A stretch of DNA of 21,688 nt from the IMG/VR virus record IMGVR_UViG_3300038723_000138, positions 1 to 21,688 of that record; one strand, written 5' to 3'. Below are positions 15,883 to 21,688 of the stretch, piece by piece. This DNA is from a virus. The notes beneath the pieces were generated by a model. That model was not told the origin of the DNA. It saw only the letters and a program-made list of their open reading frames with translations, and did not search any database. Made by a program: the position numbers and the translations under genes. Positions within the stretch are counted from its first letter, which is position 1. Each line of letters opens with the position of its first letter.

Positions 15883-15893
15883 TTATTAATCTC
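15875..15893. terminator. Palindrome at convergent stop codons, bidirectional terminator candidate
   Basis: GAGATTAAT (15875-15883), one central T, and ATTAATCTC (15885-15893) are perfect complementary arms; as RNA this folds into a 7-bp stem with a five-base loop. It contains the TAA of the large plus-strand gene (15880-15882) and the TAA of the minus-strand gene (15881-15879). On the minus strand a run of six T follows a few bases later, and on the plus strand CTCTTTC follows. Confidence 0.6.
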
Positions 15894-16070
15894 TTTCACT
15901 CCAACAGCGCAACCAATAACAAAAAGCTTATTTCTTAATAGGTGAAGATAGTCTTTTACGTTTCTCCATAAAACGTATTTCTCTACAGCAAACACTAATA
16001 CCGAAGCAGCATAAAGCCAATTCGGTAAGTCAAGACCGTAAATCAATATAACAGCAATGAGTAACGTCAT
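15879..16070 (-). CDS. Small antisense membrane protein
   Basis: A 63-residue protein from the ATG at 16070 (a TTG at 16097 would add nine residues). It has two apolar segments, TLLIAVILIYGLDLPNWLYAASVLVFAV, broken by a DLPNW turn, then a charged helix (EKYVLWRNVKDYLHLLRNKLF) and a last short apolar stretch. This looks like a real membrane hairpin and not a chance frame, and it alone explains the 190 bases between two plus-strand genes. It starts three bases from the divergent tail-fibre start, within CATATATG, and ends in a shared palindrome. No Shine-Dalgarno is seen. Anti-holin, superinfection exclusion or membrane-binding roles are possible; none can be shown. Confidence 0.5.
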   Translation of the reverse strand: MTLLIAVILIYGLDLPNWLYAASVLVFAVEKYVLWRNVKDYLHLLRNKLFVIGCAVGVKEINN

Positions 16071-16072
16071 AT

Positions 16073-17260
16073 ATGAGTAACTACACAAAACCTTCAATTA
16101 GTGGATATAACACGAATCCTCCGCCTGATGATGCAACAACAGGCGCGGATAATCAACTTCAATGGTCAAAACATAAGACCAAGTTAGCTGATCCTATCAA
16201 GACACTAGTTGATGATATTAACGATCAGTGCGATGCAGCATTTGGCAAATTGTTTCTTCACGCTGTTACTACCGTTACCGCAACAGGGAGTATAGACGCA
16301 ACCTACAGGGATAAATTAGTCAAAACATCCAACGCGATCACCTTGACGCTTTTAGCAGCCGCTACCGCAGGAGATGGCTTTGCTATTACATTTTATAATT
16401 CTGATAGCTCAAGCAGTCTGACGTTGGACGGTAACTCAACAGAAACGATAAATGGAAGTGAAACGTACGTTATCGCGCCAGGTGGCTCAGTCGTATTAGT
16501 TTGTAATGGTACAAATTGGGACTTGCTTGAAATAAGTAGCGGCAATAATAGCATTACTCAAAACGTAATAGCAGACCATAAAAATTTAGTATGCAAGTAT
16601 GTAACAGCATCAACAGTAGATATAGATGCGGATGCAGTTTTGCTTGAGTCAGGTGAATTGGTTTATAAAGCATCCTCAGTCAATCTAACCGTTGATATAA
16701 CAGCAAGCGGCGCGAATGGATTAGATACAGGCTCAGAAGCAAGCTCAACATGGTATTACTTATGGGTGATTTATAACGGCAGTACCGTTGCTAGTTTACT
16801 CTCTACATCATCCACCGCGCCAACGATGCCAAGTGGTTACACGAACGGTTACAAGGGGCTGGTTGGATCAGTCTATAACGACAGTGGAAGTGATTTTGAC
16901 AACTTTTATCAGTCAGGAACAAGGGTCGCTGCACCATTTGTAACAATGCTCACAAATGGCTCTGCAACAACAGCAACAGCAATAGACCTATCTGCGGTCG
17001 TTCCGCCTATTGCTAGAATAGCTACAGGCTCTTTAAGGGTGGGCGAAGCCGGAGGCACTACAAATGCTAACGCATCTATTTACGCAGACAGCGGCGGACT
17101 TCTAGAACAGGCGATATTTCACAAAGTCGCAGGAACATCGACAAGCGCAAAATCTGGCGGTTATTTTTCAAGCCTTATGGCAGATAGTCAAACCATATAT
17201 TATGCAGTCGCCGCGTCGGCAGACGATGTAGATATATATTCACATGGCTGGGAGTATTAA
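16073..17260 (+). CDS. Tail fibre/spike-like protein
   Basis: A 395-residue protein, rich in Ser, Thr, Gly and Ala, with short strands throughout. The N-terminus (NTNPPPDDATTGADNQLQWSKHKTKLADPIKTLVDDIN) resembles the virion-anchoring start of aquatic phage fibres. The middle has the 'SSSSLTLDGNSTETINGSETYVIAPGGSVVLVCNGTNW' type of strand repeat found in receptor-binding proteins, and the C-terminus is a jelly-roll-like region (SIYADSGGLLEQAIFHK to YSHGWEY). It would bind the host surface. No chaperone or hydrolase domain is seen at its end; a chaperone-like domain is found instead in the gene at 10984. The ribosome site is weak, and its upstream region faces the small antisense gene. Confidence 0.7.
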   Translation: MSNYTKPSISGYNTNPPPDDATTGADNQLQWSKHKTKLADPIKTLVDDINDQCDAAFGKLFLHAVTTVTATGSIDATYRDKLVKTSNAITLTLLAAATAGDGFAITFYNSDSSSSLTLDGNSTETINGSETYVIAPGGSVVLVCNGTNWDLLEISSGNNSITQNVIADHKNLVCKYVTASTVDIDADAVLLESGELVYKASSVNLTVDITASGANGLDTGSEASSTWYYLWVIYNGSTVASLLSTSSTAPTMPSGYTNGYKGLVGSVYNDSGSDFDNFYQSGTRVAAPFVTMLTNGSATTATAIDLSAVVPPIARIATGSLRVGEAGGTTNANASIYADSGGLLEQAIFHKVAGTSTSAKSGGYFSSLMADSQTIYYAVAASADDVDIYSHGWEY

Positions 17261-17262
17261 TT

Positions 17263-17592
17263 ATGTTTGCAATCACACCTAAAGGGATAGGTAAACAAGT
17301 AGGCTTTCGCTCAATTAAACCTGAATGGCATCTGGTTGAGGGTGAAACCTTTACAGTTGATATATTACCTGATAACCCTGTTCTTGCAGAAGATGGTAAA
17401 TCGTTACGTTCAAAAACTGATGCTGAAATGCAAACAGAAGCAGATCGTGAATCAGCGTTAAACGAACTTGAAAAACTAGACAGACAATCCATCCGTGATA
17501 TTCGTGAATGGGTTTCTAAGCAAGCTGACGCACCAGCAACGTTGGTTGAATGTGAAAACAAAGCCAAAGCTGAAAGAGCGAAGGTTAAATGA
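17263..17592 (+). CDS. Unknown protein after the tail fibre
   Basis: A 109-residue protein with GGAG eight bases before the ATG and two bases after the fibre stop. The N-terminal half is strand-like (VGFRSIKPEWHLVEGETFTVDILPDN), and the C-terminal half is a charged helix (DAEMQTEADRESALNELEKLDRQSIRDIREWVSKQAD). This layout, with a position behind a fibre gene, recalls small fibre-assembly or tail-associated proteins, but there is no clear family match. It overlaps the next start by ATGA. Confidence 0.7.
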   Translation: MFAITPKGIGKQVGFRSIKPEWHLVEGETFTVDILPDNPVLAEDGKSLRSKTDAEMQTEADRESALNELEKLDRQSIRDIREWVSKQADAPATLVECENKAKAERAKVK

Positions 17593-18158
17593 TTGAAGTA
17601 TTAACAGCACTCTCCTTATCAGGATTAGGTCGATTACAAGGCTCTGGTTCAGTTTGGTTTATGTCTGACACCGTAAGAGACATTCTTAAATATATCGGTA
17701 CAGGAATAATCCTAACGCTCTTTTTTACATGGATATGGGTAGACACGACAGGATGGACTTGGGAGTGGTTGCTTTTAATCGGAGTAGGTGCACTGTCTAA
17801 CTGGTTTGGGGAAGGTAGGGGCTTAGGCTGGTTGCATGGTTACTTAGTCAGGGGATTTCCTAAAGGCTCACCTGATGGTTGGATGAAATATATCCCAACT
17901 CATAAACTCCCTGAAGACTGGCAACAAATATTAGCCACAGCTTTAGTACGTGGTTTCTTCTGGGGAATGGTAATGATTGCCGCTGCAAAATTACTAGACC
18001 CTGCTTACTGGATATATGTGTGGGCTTATCCTCTGGCATATGCAACTGCATGTGTATGGGGTTGGTGTATGCAGGAAGGGTTTAACGATATGGACGCATG
18101 GGAGTGGATTGAATATACCCGTCATCCTTTTGCGTTTGCGGTGATGATTTCTATGTAA
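17589..18158 (+). CDS. Trp-rich membrane protein at the head of the lysis cassette
   Basis: A 189-residue protein with several apolar segments: about residues 34-50 (YIGTGIILTLFFTWIWV), 57-68, 120-135 (ALVRGFFWGMVMIAAAKLL) and 138-155 (PAYWIYVWAYPLAYATACVWGW). It is unusually rich in Trp. A second in-frame ATG lies at residue 25. It starts in an ATGA overlap with the preceding gene and precedes a coiled-coil/TM protein and the endolysin, so a role in lysis or envelope alteration is possible. Family unknown. Confidence 0.75.
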   Translation: MIEVLTALSLSGLGRLQGSGSVWFMSDTVRDILKYIGTGIILTLFFTWIWVDTTGWTWEWLLLIGVGALSNWFGEGRGLGWLHGYLVRGFPKGSPDGWMKYIPTHKLPEDWQQILATALVRGFFWGMVMIAAAKLLDPAYWIYVWAYPLAYATACVWGWCMQEGFNDMDAWEWIEYTRHPFAFAVMISM

Positions 18159-18170
18159 GGAATAATAACA

Positions 18171-18413
18171 ATGGACAGAAGAAATAACGACGAACTCATT
18201 TTATATAAACTAGATGAACTAAAAGTAAATATCGGCACTGTTCAATCAAGGCTAGATGAACATATAGAATCAACCTCTCATGTGATACATGGGAACGGCA
18301 CGCCTGGTTTAAAATCAACTGTCACAGAATTAAAAACAAAAATGACATTAATATGGGTAGGCATGTCGGCAGGGTTTGTCGCAATTATTAATGACTATTT
18401 CAATCGTGGATAA
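18171..18413 (+). CDS. Coiled-coil protein with C-terminal membrane anchor
   Basis: An 80-residue protein with AAGGA nine bases before the ATG. A charged helix (NNDELILYKLDELKVNIGTVQSRLDEHIES) leads to HVIHGNGTPGLKSTVTELKTKM and one apolar segment near the C-terminus (TLIWVGMSAGFVAIIN). The plan resembles XhlA-type haemolysin/holin accessory proteins, found next to endolysins. It overlaps the endolysin frame by 23 bases. A lysis role is inferred from shape and neighbours. Confidence 0.72.
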   Translation: MDRRNNDELILYKLDELKVNIGTVQSRLDEHIESTSHVIHGNGTPGLKSTVTELKTKMTLIWVGMSAGFVAIINDYFNRG

Positions 18414-18786
18414 ATCTAAATATTTCTCCCGCGAAGAATTAAAATGTAAATGCGGCTGTGATACTTGCGAGATGGACGAAAGCTTTTTATCTCGCCTTGA
18501 CATGCTTCGTTATCGCTACAACCAGCCGATCATTTTAAATTCAGCATATCGTTGCCCTTCACACAACAAGAGCGTAGGCGGAGTCAGTGACAGTCCTCAC
18601 ACACAAGGTTTAGGCGTTGATATTCGTTGTGACCGTCAAAACGCTTACACATTATTGAAATACATAATGATGATGCAATTTTCAGGTGTCGGGATTTCAC
18701 AAAAAGGCGACTCCCGATTTATTCACATAGATGATCAAATAGAAAACAGCAAAGGTACTCGCCCTTGTTGGCTTTGGAGCTACTAA
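18391..18786 (+). CDS. Endolysin, peptidase M15 family
   Basis: A 131-residue zinc carboxy/endopeptidase of the M15A (D-Ala-D-Ala-type) family that cuts peptide cross-links of peptidoglycan. Zinc ligands are H70 and D77 (SPHTQGLGVDI) and H112 (RFIHIDD); the substrate-side motif SAYRCPSHNKSVGGV (51-65) is conserved and the end is the usual WSY. Near the start, C19, C21, C23 and C26 (CKCGCDTC) form a cysteine cluster, as in other phage members. There is no signal peptide, so release needs the holin. I take the ATG at 18391; an in-frame TTG at 18376 would add five residues, and neither has a clear ribosome site, so coupling to the preceding gene is likely. Confidence 0.88.
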   Translation: MTISIVDKSKYFSREELKCKCGCDTCEMDESFLSRLDMLRYRYNQPIILNSAYRCPSHNKSVGGVSDSPHTQGLGVDIRCDRQNAYTLLKYIMMMQFSGVGISQKGDSRFIHIDDQIENSKGTRPCWLWSY

Positions 18787-19031
18787 TGGAAATTATCCTG
18801 GCTTTTGTTTTAACTACTAACGCAGGAATGAAAATAGACTACTCGCCAGATCACATATTCACATCTATTTCAGACTGCGCACAATTCGCCACTAACGAAT
18901 CCAGAGACTTAATTATTAAACGTTACGCGGGACGTAAAGGACTAGAGAAAGTCCATCGAGCCGTGCCAGCGTGTCGTAGATACACAAGACAAATCGCAAT
19001 GCAAATCAAATCAGAGAGTGTAGGAATATGA
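18786..19031 (+). CDS. Small exported protein of the lysis cassette
   Basis: An 81-residue protein from the ATG at 18786, which overlaps the endolysin stop by one base (TAATG). An apolar start (MEIILAFVLTTNAG) could be a signal peptide or anchor, followed by a soluble part with two cysteines (SDCAQF and PACRRY), which would suit a periplasmic disulphide. No lipobox is visible, so it is not a standard outer-membrane spanin. Position between the endolysin and the holin points to a lysis-related role. It overlaps the next start by ATGA. Confidence 0.7.
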   Translation: MEIILAFVLTTNAGMKIDYSPDHIFTSISDCAQFATNESRDLIIKRYAGRKGLEKVHRAVPACRRYTRQIAMQIKSESVGI

Positions 19032-19396
19032 TCGCAGCACTATTACCCGTTGTCGGAGAAGTCATTAAACGTGTTCTCCCTGACAAAGACGCACAAGTAA
19101 AAGCTCAGACAGAGCTTAACACCATGCTATTAGATGGCTCTCTTAAAGAATACGAGAAGCAAGCAGAAGTTATTATTACTGAAGCTAAATCAGATCACCC
19201 CTTAACATCTCAATGGCGGCCTACCACAATGCTCACATTTGTTGCATTAATTGTCGCTCATTGGTTGGGCTTTACTTCTGAAAACTTACCTAATGAGCAA
19301 GTCATGGCTTTATTAGAGATAGTTAAAATAGGTCTAGCAGGTTACGTGGTTGGGCGTTCAGGTGAAAAGATTGCAAAAGTCTGGAAGGACAAATAA
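19028..19396 (+). CDS. Holin, GTA-type 3TM family
   Basis: A 122-residue protein with a charged amphipathic N-terminal half (VKAQTELNTMLLDGSLKEYEKQAEVIITEAKS) and the SQWRPTTML segment that precedes the membrane part in the holin family first described for gene-transfer agents. Then come two apolar helices (TTMLTFVALIVAHWLGFT and VMALLEIVKIGLAGYVVG) and a basic end. It would form the pores that release the endolysin. It is the last gene of the late operon before the control region and starts within an ATGA overlap. Confidence 0.8.
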   Translation: MIAALLPVVGEVIKRVLPDKDAQVKAQTELNTMLLDGSLKEYEKQAEVIITEAKSDHPLTSQWRPTTMLTFVALIVAHWLGFTSENLPNEQVMALLEIVKIGLAGYVVGRSGEKIAKVWKDK

Positions 19397-19490
19397 GTAT
19401 TACGGAAAAGACCACTTCCACCGTAACGTGAAGCGTTACACTCGAAAAGTTAAACATAACGTCAAATACAATTTGCATAAAAGCGGTTAA
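19371..19490 (+). CDS. Possible 39-aa very basic small protein
   Basis: A reading frame from a TTG at 19371 to TAA at 19490, with AGGTG six bases before the TTG, overlapping the holin end by 26 bases. The product is rich in Lys, Arg, His and Tyr (NKYYGKDHFHRNVKRYTRKV, then KHNVKYNLHK), a composition unlike a random frame in an AT-rich stretch. There is no ATG start. A 6-bp hairpin (19423-19439, arms GTAACG and CGTTAC) falls inside it. It could be a nucleic-acid-binding peptide or not a gene at all. Confidence 0.35.
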   Translation: MQKSGRTNKYYGKDHFHRNVKRYTRKVKHNVKYNLHKSG

Positions 19491-19494
19491 TGCT

Positions 19495-19556
19495 AAATAT
19501 ATATCGCATTATATAAATACCAACCAAATATATACGTACATATATAAATTCAAAAT
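19495..19556 (+). repeat. Two imperfect 31-bp tandem repeats
   Basis: Both units start AAATATATA and share ATATAAAT at the same offset (19511-19518 and 19542-19549); 21 of 31 positions agree. Both are almost pure A/T at the conserved positions, so they could be an easily melted element or iteron-like sites. Low complexity tempers the claim. Confidence 0.5.
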
Positions 19557-19574
19557 ATACCATTTAAGGTATAT
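19555..19574. repeat. Operator-like inverted repeat 1
   Basis: Arms ATATACC (19555-19561) and GGTATAT (19568-19574) with a six-base spacer ATTTAA. It shares the core TACC-N6-GGTA with a second copy 95 bases downstream, as expected for a dimeric regulator's binding sites. Confidence 0.55.
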
Positions 19575-19610
19575 AGCAAATTCACTATTTTTATGTCGTG
19601 ATTCCATACG

Positions 19611-19641
19611 AAATGGCGCAATACTAATTAAATGGCGCAAT
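19611..19641 (+). repeat. 12-bp direct repeat AAATGGCGCAAT, two copies
   Basis: Exact copies at 19611-19622 and 19630-19641, 19 bases apart start to start, just under two helical turns. In a G/C-poor stretch, two GGCGC cores are distinctive. They lie between the two inverted repeats. Confidence 0.6.
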
Positions 19642-19649
19642 TAACTATA

Positions 19650-19667
19650 TGTACCATATACGGTACA
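19650..19667. repeat. Operator-like inverted repeat 2
   Basis: Arms TGTACC (19650-19655) and GGTACA (19662-19667), spacer ATATAC. The core TACCAT-N4-GGTA matches inverted repeat 1, which reads TACCATTTAAGGTA. It lies about 60 bases before the phosphoesterase start. Confidence 0.55.
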
Positions 19668-19725
19668 ACTCTACACCGTGAGAGTTTAAAGACAACGGCA
19701 TCTCCCACTATATAGGAGTCCTGTT

Positions 19726-20880
19726 ATGCAGGCATACAAAGAGTTACTTCCTTACGCTGAAACAGAAAAGGAAAAGCAAGTATTAAACCTTCTTATCGAG
19801 GGTAAGAGTCAAAGAACTATTGCAAGTCTCGCTGGTAAAAGCAGATCAGCAATTCAAGACACATTAAAACGTGTCAAAATCAGGGCGGCTAATAAAGACC
19901 CTGAACTCCACAAAGGAAAACAGCCCGAAGGATATGAGATAAAAGGCGTATCAACTCTCTATGATGACGAGGGGAACGCTAAGTTACAATGGGTTAAAAC
20001 ATCTCAAGACAAGGAAGAACAGGATAGACTCTTTAAAGAAGCGGCAGATGCGTTTAAGGATGAGATCAAACCTTGTAAACCTGTTAAATCACCCAAGCTC
20101 ACTGAGAAAGAACTATTAAATCTCTACGTCATCACTGATTACCATATCGGGATGCTGGCATGGGACGAGGAAGCCGGAGAGAATTGGGACACTAATATAG
20201 CAGAACAACTATTATATAAATGGTTCGAGAAAGCCATCTCATTAAGCCCTGACAGCGAGACAGGGATATTATGTAACTTGGGCGACTTTGTTCACTACGA
20301 TGGACTAGAAGCCATTACACCCGCCCACCATAATGTATTAGATGCTGATTCACGCTTCCAAAAATTAGTCAGGGTAACAATCAGGCTATTCAGAAGAATC
20401 ATTGAGGACTTGCTTAAAAAGCATAAAAAAGTCCACGTAATCATGGCTGAGGGTAATCATGATCCCGCATCAAGCATCTGGCTAAGAGAGTGGTTAGATG
20501 CTTTCTACGCCAAAGAAAAACGGGTATTTATCGACGTATCACCCGATCCTTATTATTGCTATGAGCATGGTCAAACATCACTCTTTTTTCATCATGGACA
20601 TAAGCGAAAACTAGACAATGTTGACTCCGTATTCACAGCTAAATTTAGAGATGTATTCGGACGGACTAAATATTCATACGGTCATCAAGGGCATTTACAC
20701 AATCGCCAGGTTAAAGAATCGAATCTTATGATCTTGGAACAACACAGAACACTAGCCGCTAAAGACGCCTACGCCTCAAGAGGTGGTTGGATGTCAGGCA
20801 GAGAAGCGCAATGTATTTCATATCATAAAGAATATGGAGAAGTAGGTAGAGTAGTTATCAACCCTGAGATGGTTAAATGA
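19726..20880 (+). CDS. HTH-metallophosphoesterase
   Basis: A 384-residue fusion. Residues about 12-50 form a helix-turn-helix (EKQVLNLLIEGKSQRTIASL, then AGKSRSAIQDTLKRV), like those of LuxR or resolvase-type DNA-binding domains. After a charged linker comes a calcineurin-like phosphoesterase: DYH (D138, H140), GDFVHYD (D187), EGNHD (N244, H245), FFHHGH (H290) and GHQGHLH (H320-H325), a complete two-metal set. A DNA-linked nuclease, phosphatase or repair role is plausible. AGGAG lies seven bases before the ATG, after the repeat-rich region, so this is the first gene of a new operon. The domain pair is found in many aquatic phages; the substrate is not known to me. Confidence 0.85.
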   Translation: MQAYKELLPYAETEKEKQVLNLLIEGKSQRTIASLAGKSRSAIQDTLKRVKIRAANKDPELHKGKQPEGYEIKGVSTLYDDEGNAKLQWVKTSQDKEEQDRLFKEAADAFKDEIKPCKPVKSPKLTEKELLNLYVITDYHIGMLAWDEEAGENWDTNIAEQLLYKWFEKAISLSPDSETGILCNLGDFVHYDGLEAITPAHHNVLDADSRFQKLVRVTIRLFRRIIEDLLKKHKKVHVIMAEGNHDPASSIWLREWLDAFYAKEKRVFIDVSPDPYYCYEHGQTSLFFHHGHKRKLDNVDSVFTAKFRDVFGRTKYSYGHQGHLHNRQVKESNLMILEQHRTLAAKDAYASRGGWMSGREAQCISYHKEYGEVGRVVINPEMVK

Positions 20881-21146
20881 TCAAAGACATCAAAGATCGA
20901 GAGCCTAACGAAGCTACGATAAGAGTGTTAGAACAGTGGTTACAGGATGCAAAGGACGGAAGAATCAGATCAATAGTCGCCTTATTTGGGTGGGATGACG
21001 ACACATGGACTCACGGTTGGGCTATGGATAGGCGAAATACCAGGCGAAGAATGTTAGGGGAAATATCCATGCTTCAATACGATATGCTAACCAATGTCAG
21101 TTTTGAAGATGGCGATAGTATAATCAGTCAGGCATTTGAAGAATGA
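20877..21146 (+). CDS. Unknown small protein
   Basis: An 89-residue protein with an ATGA overlap at both ends. The middle, IRSIVALFGWDDDTWTHGWAMDRRNTRRRMLGEISMLQYDML, is well formed, with aromatic and charged residues and no membrane segment. Small proteins of this type recur next to phosphoesterase genes in aquatic phages, but I know no function. Confidence 0.78.
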   Translation: MIKDIKDREPNEATIRVLEQWLQDAKDGRIRSIVALFGWDDDTWTHGWAMDRRNTRRRMLGEISMLQYDMLTNVSFEDGDSIISQAFEE

Positions 21147-21433
21147 TCAAAACCCTCAAAATCTGCACTAGAGACTATAACGTAGAATATAAAGACCTAT
21201 CCGCTTGGGGGTATAACTACTTCCATAAAAAGCTCATCCAAGTATCAAAACACGCCGACAAACATCAAAAAGCCACCATCCTATTCCACGAAGCCTTGCA
21301 TGGTATCTGTGCTGAATACGGCCTAGCTTTAGACAATGAAGAAATGACAGTCAGACTCCTAGAAACTGCTATTGTGAAGTTCTTTCAGGATAATCCTAAA
21401 TTTACCAAAGAGTTTTTAGAGAGTACTAAGTAA
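21143..21433 (+). CDS. Small HExxH metalloprotease, ImmA/IrrE-like
   Basis: A 96-residue protein with the zinc motif HEALH (residues 49-53) followed by GICAEYGL and a downstream acidic pair (DNEEMTVRLLETAI), as in minimal ImmA/IrrE-type gluzincins. Related proteins cleave phage or ICE repressors; here a role in switching or in removing a host regulator could be guessed, but no repressor gene is in view. It starts in an ATGA overlap and is the last plus-strand gene of the window. Confidence 0.75.
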   Translation: MIKTLKICTRDYNVEYKDLSAWGYNYFHKKLIQVSKHADKHQKATILFHEALHGICAEYGLALDNEEMTVRLLETAIVKFFQDNPKFTKEFLESTK

Positions 21434-21478
21434 CTATATATAAGGTAGGAATTTTAGAGAAAATAAAGTATAATACTG

Positions 21479-21577
21479 TTAAAATGCCGCCCATAGGTAA
21501 TTGATTATATTAAAAATAACACATACATGAGCGGCAGGGTGATCATACCATGAAGAATTAGGATTAGGGCTATCCAT
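21479..21577 (-). CDS. Possible 32-aa minus-strand small protein
   Basis: An ATG at 21577 preceded by AGG five bases up, running to TAA at 21479. The product begins MDSPNPNSSWYDHPAAHVCV and ends with an apolar aromatic stretch (IFNIINYLWAAF) that could sit in a membrane. It starts six bases after the stop of another minus-strand frame, which would make a two-gene operon facing the plus-strand genes. Short length keeps confidence low. Confidence 0.38.
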   Translation of the reverse strand: MDSPNPNSSWYDHPAAHVCVIFNIINYLWAAF

Positions 21578-21583
21578 CACTAC

Positions 21584-21688
21584 CTATAGGGGTATGTCTT
21601 TATCAGCTAACCATCGTCTGATTTGATCATCTGTTACTGGCTTAATACCACATTCACAAGGAACGAAATCAACAGGCATGCCAAGACA
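21584..21688 (-). CDS. Possible minus-strand gene entering from beyond the window
   Basis: Open from the window edge (21688) to a TAG at 21584-21586, 34 codons, reading ...GMPVDFVPCECGIKPVTDDQ and then IRRWLADKDIPL. The CEC pair and the helical end look protein-like. An internal ATG at 21679 would make a complete 31-residue protein; otherwise it is the C-terminus of a longer gene. With its neighbour it marks a change of coding strand at the end of the window. Confidence 0.42.
   Translation of the reverse strand, partial: CLGMPVDFVPCECGIKPVTDDQIRRWLADKDIPL

Larger units (their letters stand above)
19491..19725. promoter_or_regulatory. AT-rich control region, possible origin or operator block
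   Basis: Non-coding 235 bases between the late operon and the phosphoesterase gene. In order: two imperfect 31-base tandem repeats (19495-19525 and 19526-19556, 21 of 31 identical), inverted repeat one (19555-19574), two direct copies of AAATGGCGCAAT (19611-19622 and 19630-19641), inverted repeat two (19650-19667), a 6-bp hairpin (19667-19686) and the ribosome site AGGAG (19714-19718). No strong -35/-10 pair was found by eye. The density of repeats suggests binding sites for a replication or regulatory protein. Confidence 0.6.

Noticed and set aside
21469-21474. TATAAT after the last plus-strand gene as a promoter
   Set aside because: No acceptable -35 at usual spacing, and no supported plus-strand gene follows.
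1-21688. CRISPR arrays, tRNA genes and insertion sequences
   Set aside because: No regular repeat-spacer series, no cloverleaf-like sequence and no transposase or terminal inverted repeat was seen on reading both strands.

Overview
The window is the late (structural and lysis) half of a tailed bacteriophage genome with podovirus-like gene order. The first 17 bases match a random-amplification primer, so this is probably a contig from an amplified environmental virome and not an isolate sequence. The gene set (N4-gp56-type capsid, T7-like portal/adaptor/nozzle series, GTA-type holin, M15 endolysin, HTH-phosphoesterase) is typical of aquatic phages of Gram-negative bacteria. The host cannot be named from the sequence.

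Layout. 1-210: primer remnant, a strong hairpin and a leader. 211-7443: a short glycosyltransferase, the large terminase (TerL), a small unknown gene, portal, two small genes (the second a scaffold) and the major capsid protein, packed with TAATG or ATGA overlaps or good ribosome sites, then a small head gene. 7453-8133: a GIY-YIG homing endonuclease on the minus strand, dropped into a gene boundary. 8151-10494: tail adaptor and tail tube/nozzle. 10457-15882: a GNAT-like protein and three internal/ejection-type proteins, one ending in an S74 chaperone domain. 15879-16070: a small antisense membrane protein bounded by palindromes. 16073-17592: tail fibre and accessory. 17589-19396: lysis cassette (membrane protein, coiled-coil/TM protein, M15 peptidase, exported small protein, 3TM holin). 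19491-19725: an AT-rich, repeat-rich control region. 19726-21433: HTH-metallophosphoesterase, an unknown gene and an HExxH metalloprotease. 21479-21688: two small minus-strand reading frames, apparently the edge of an opposing module.

The outstanding feature is in TerL. A 279-residue class 1 intein (1052-1888) splits the Walker A P-loop exactly at GK|T. Its splicing blocks are present at both ends, but its central spacer holds no endonuclease in the reading frame of the host gene. Instead, a complete HTH-HNH homing endonuclease (177 aa) is encoded on the opposite strand inside the intein, with its own Shine-Dalgarno site and a candidate promoter lying inside the intein's C-terminal splicing block. 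Codon choice in the HNH gene avoids every combination that would put a stop in the intein frame, so both strands appear constrained at once. With the antisense GIY-YIG gene, this phage carries two homing endonucleases, both opposing late transcription.
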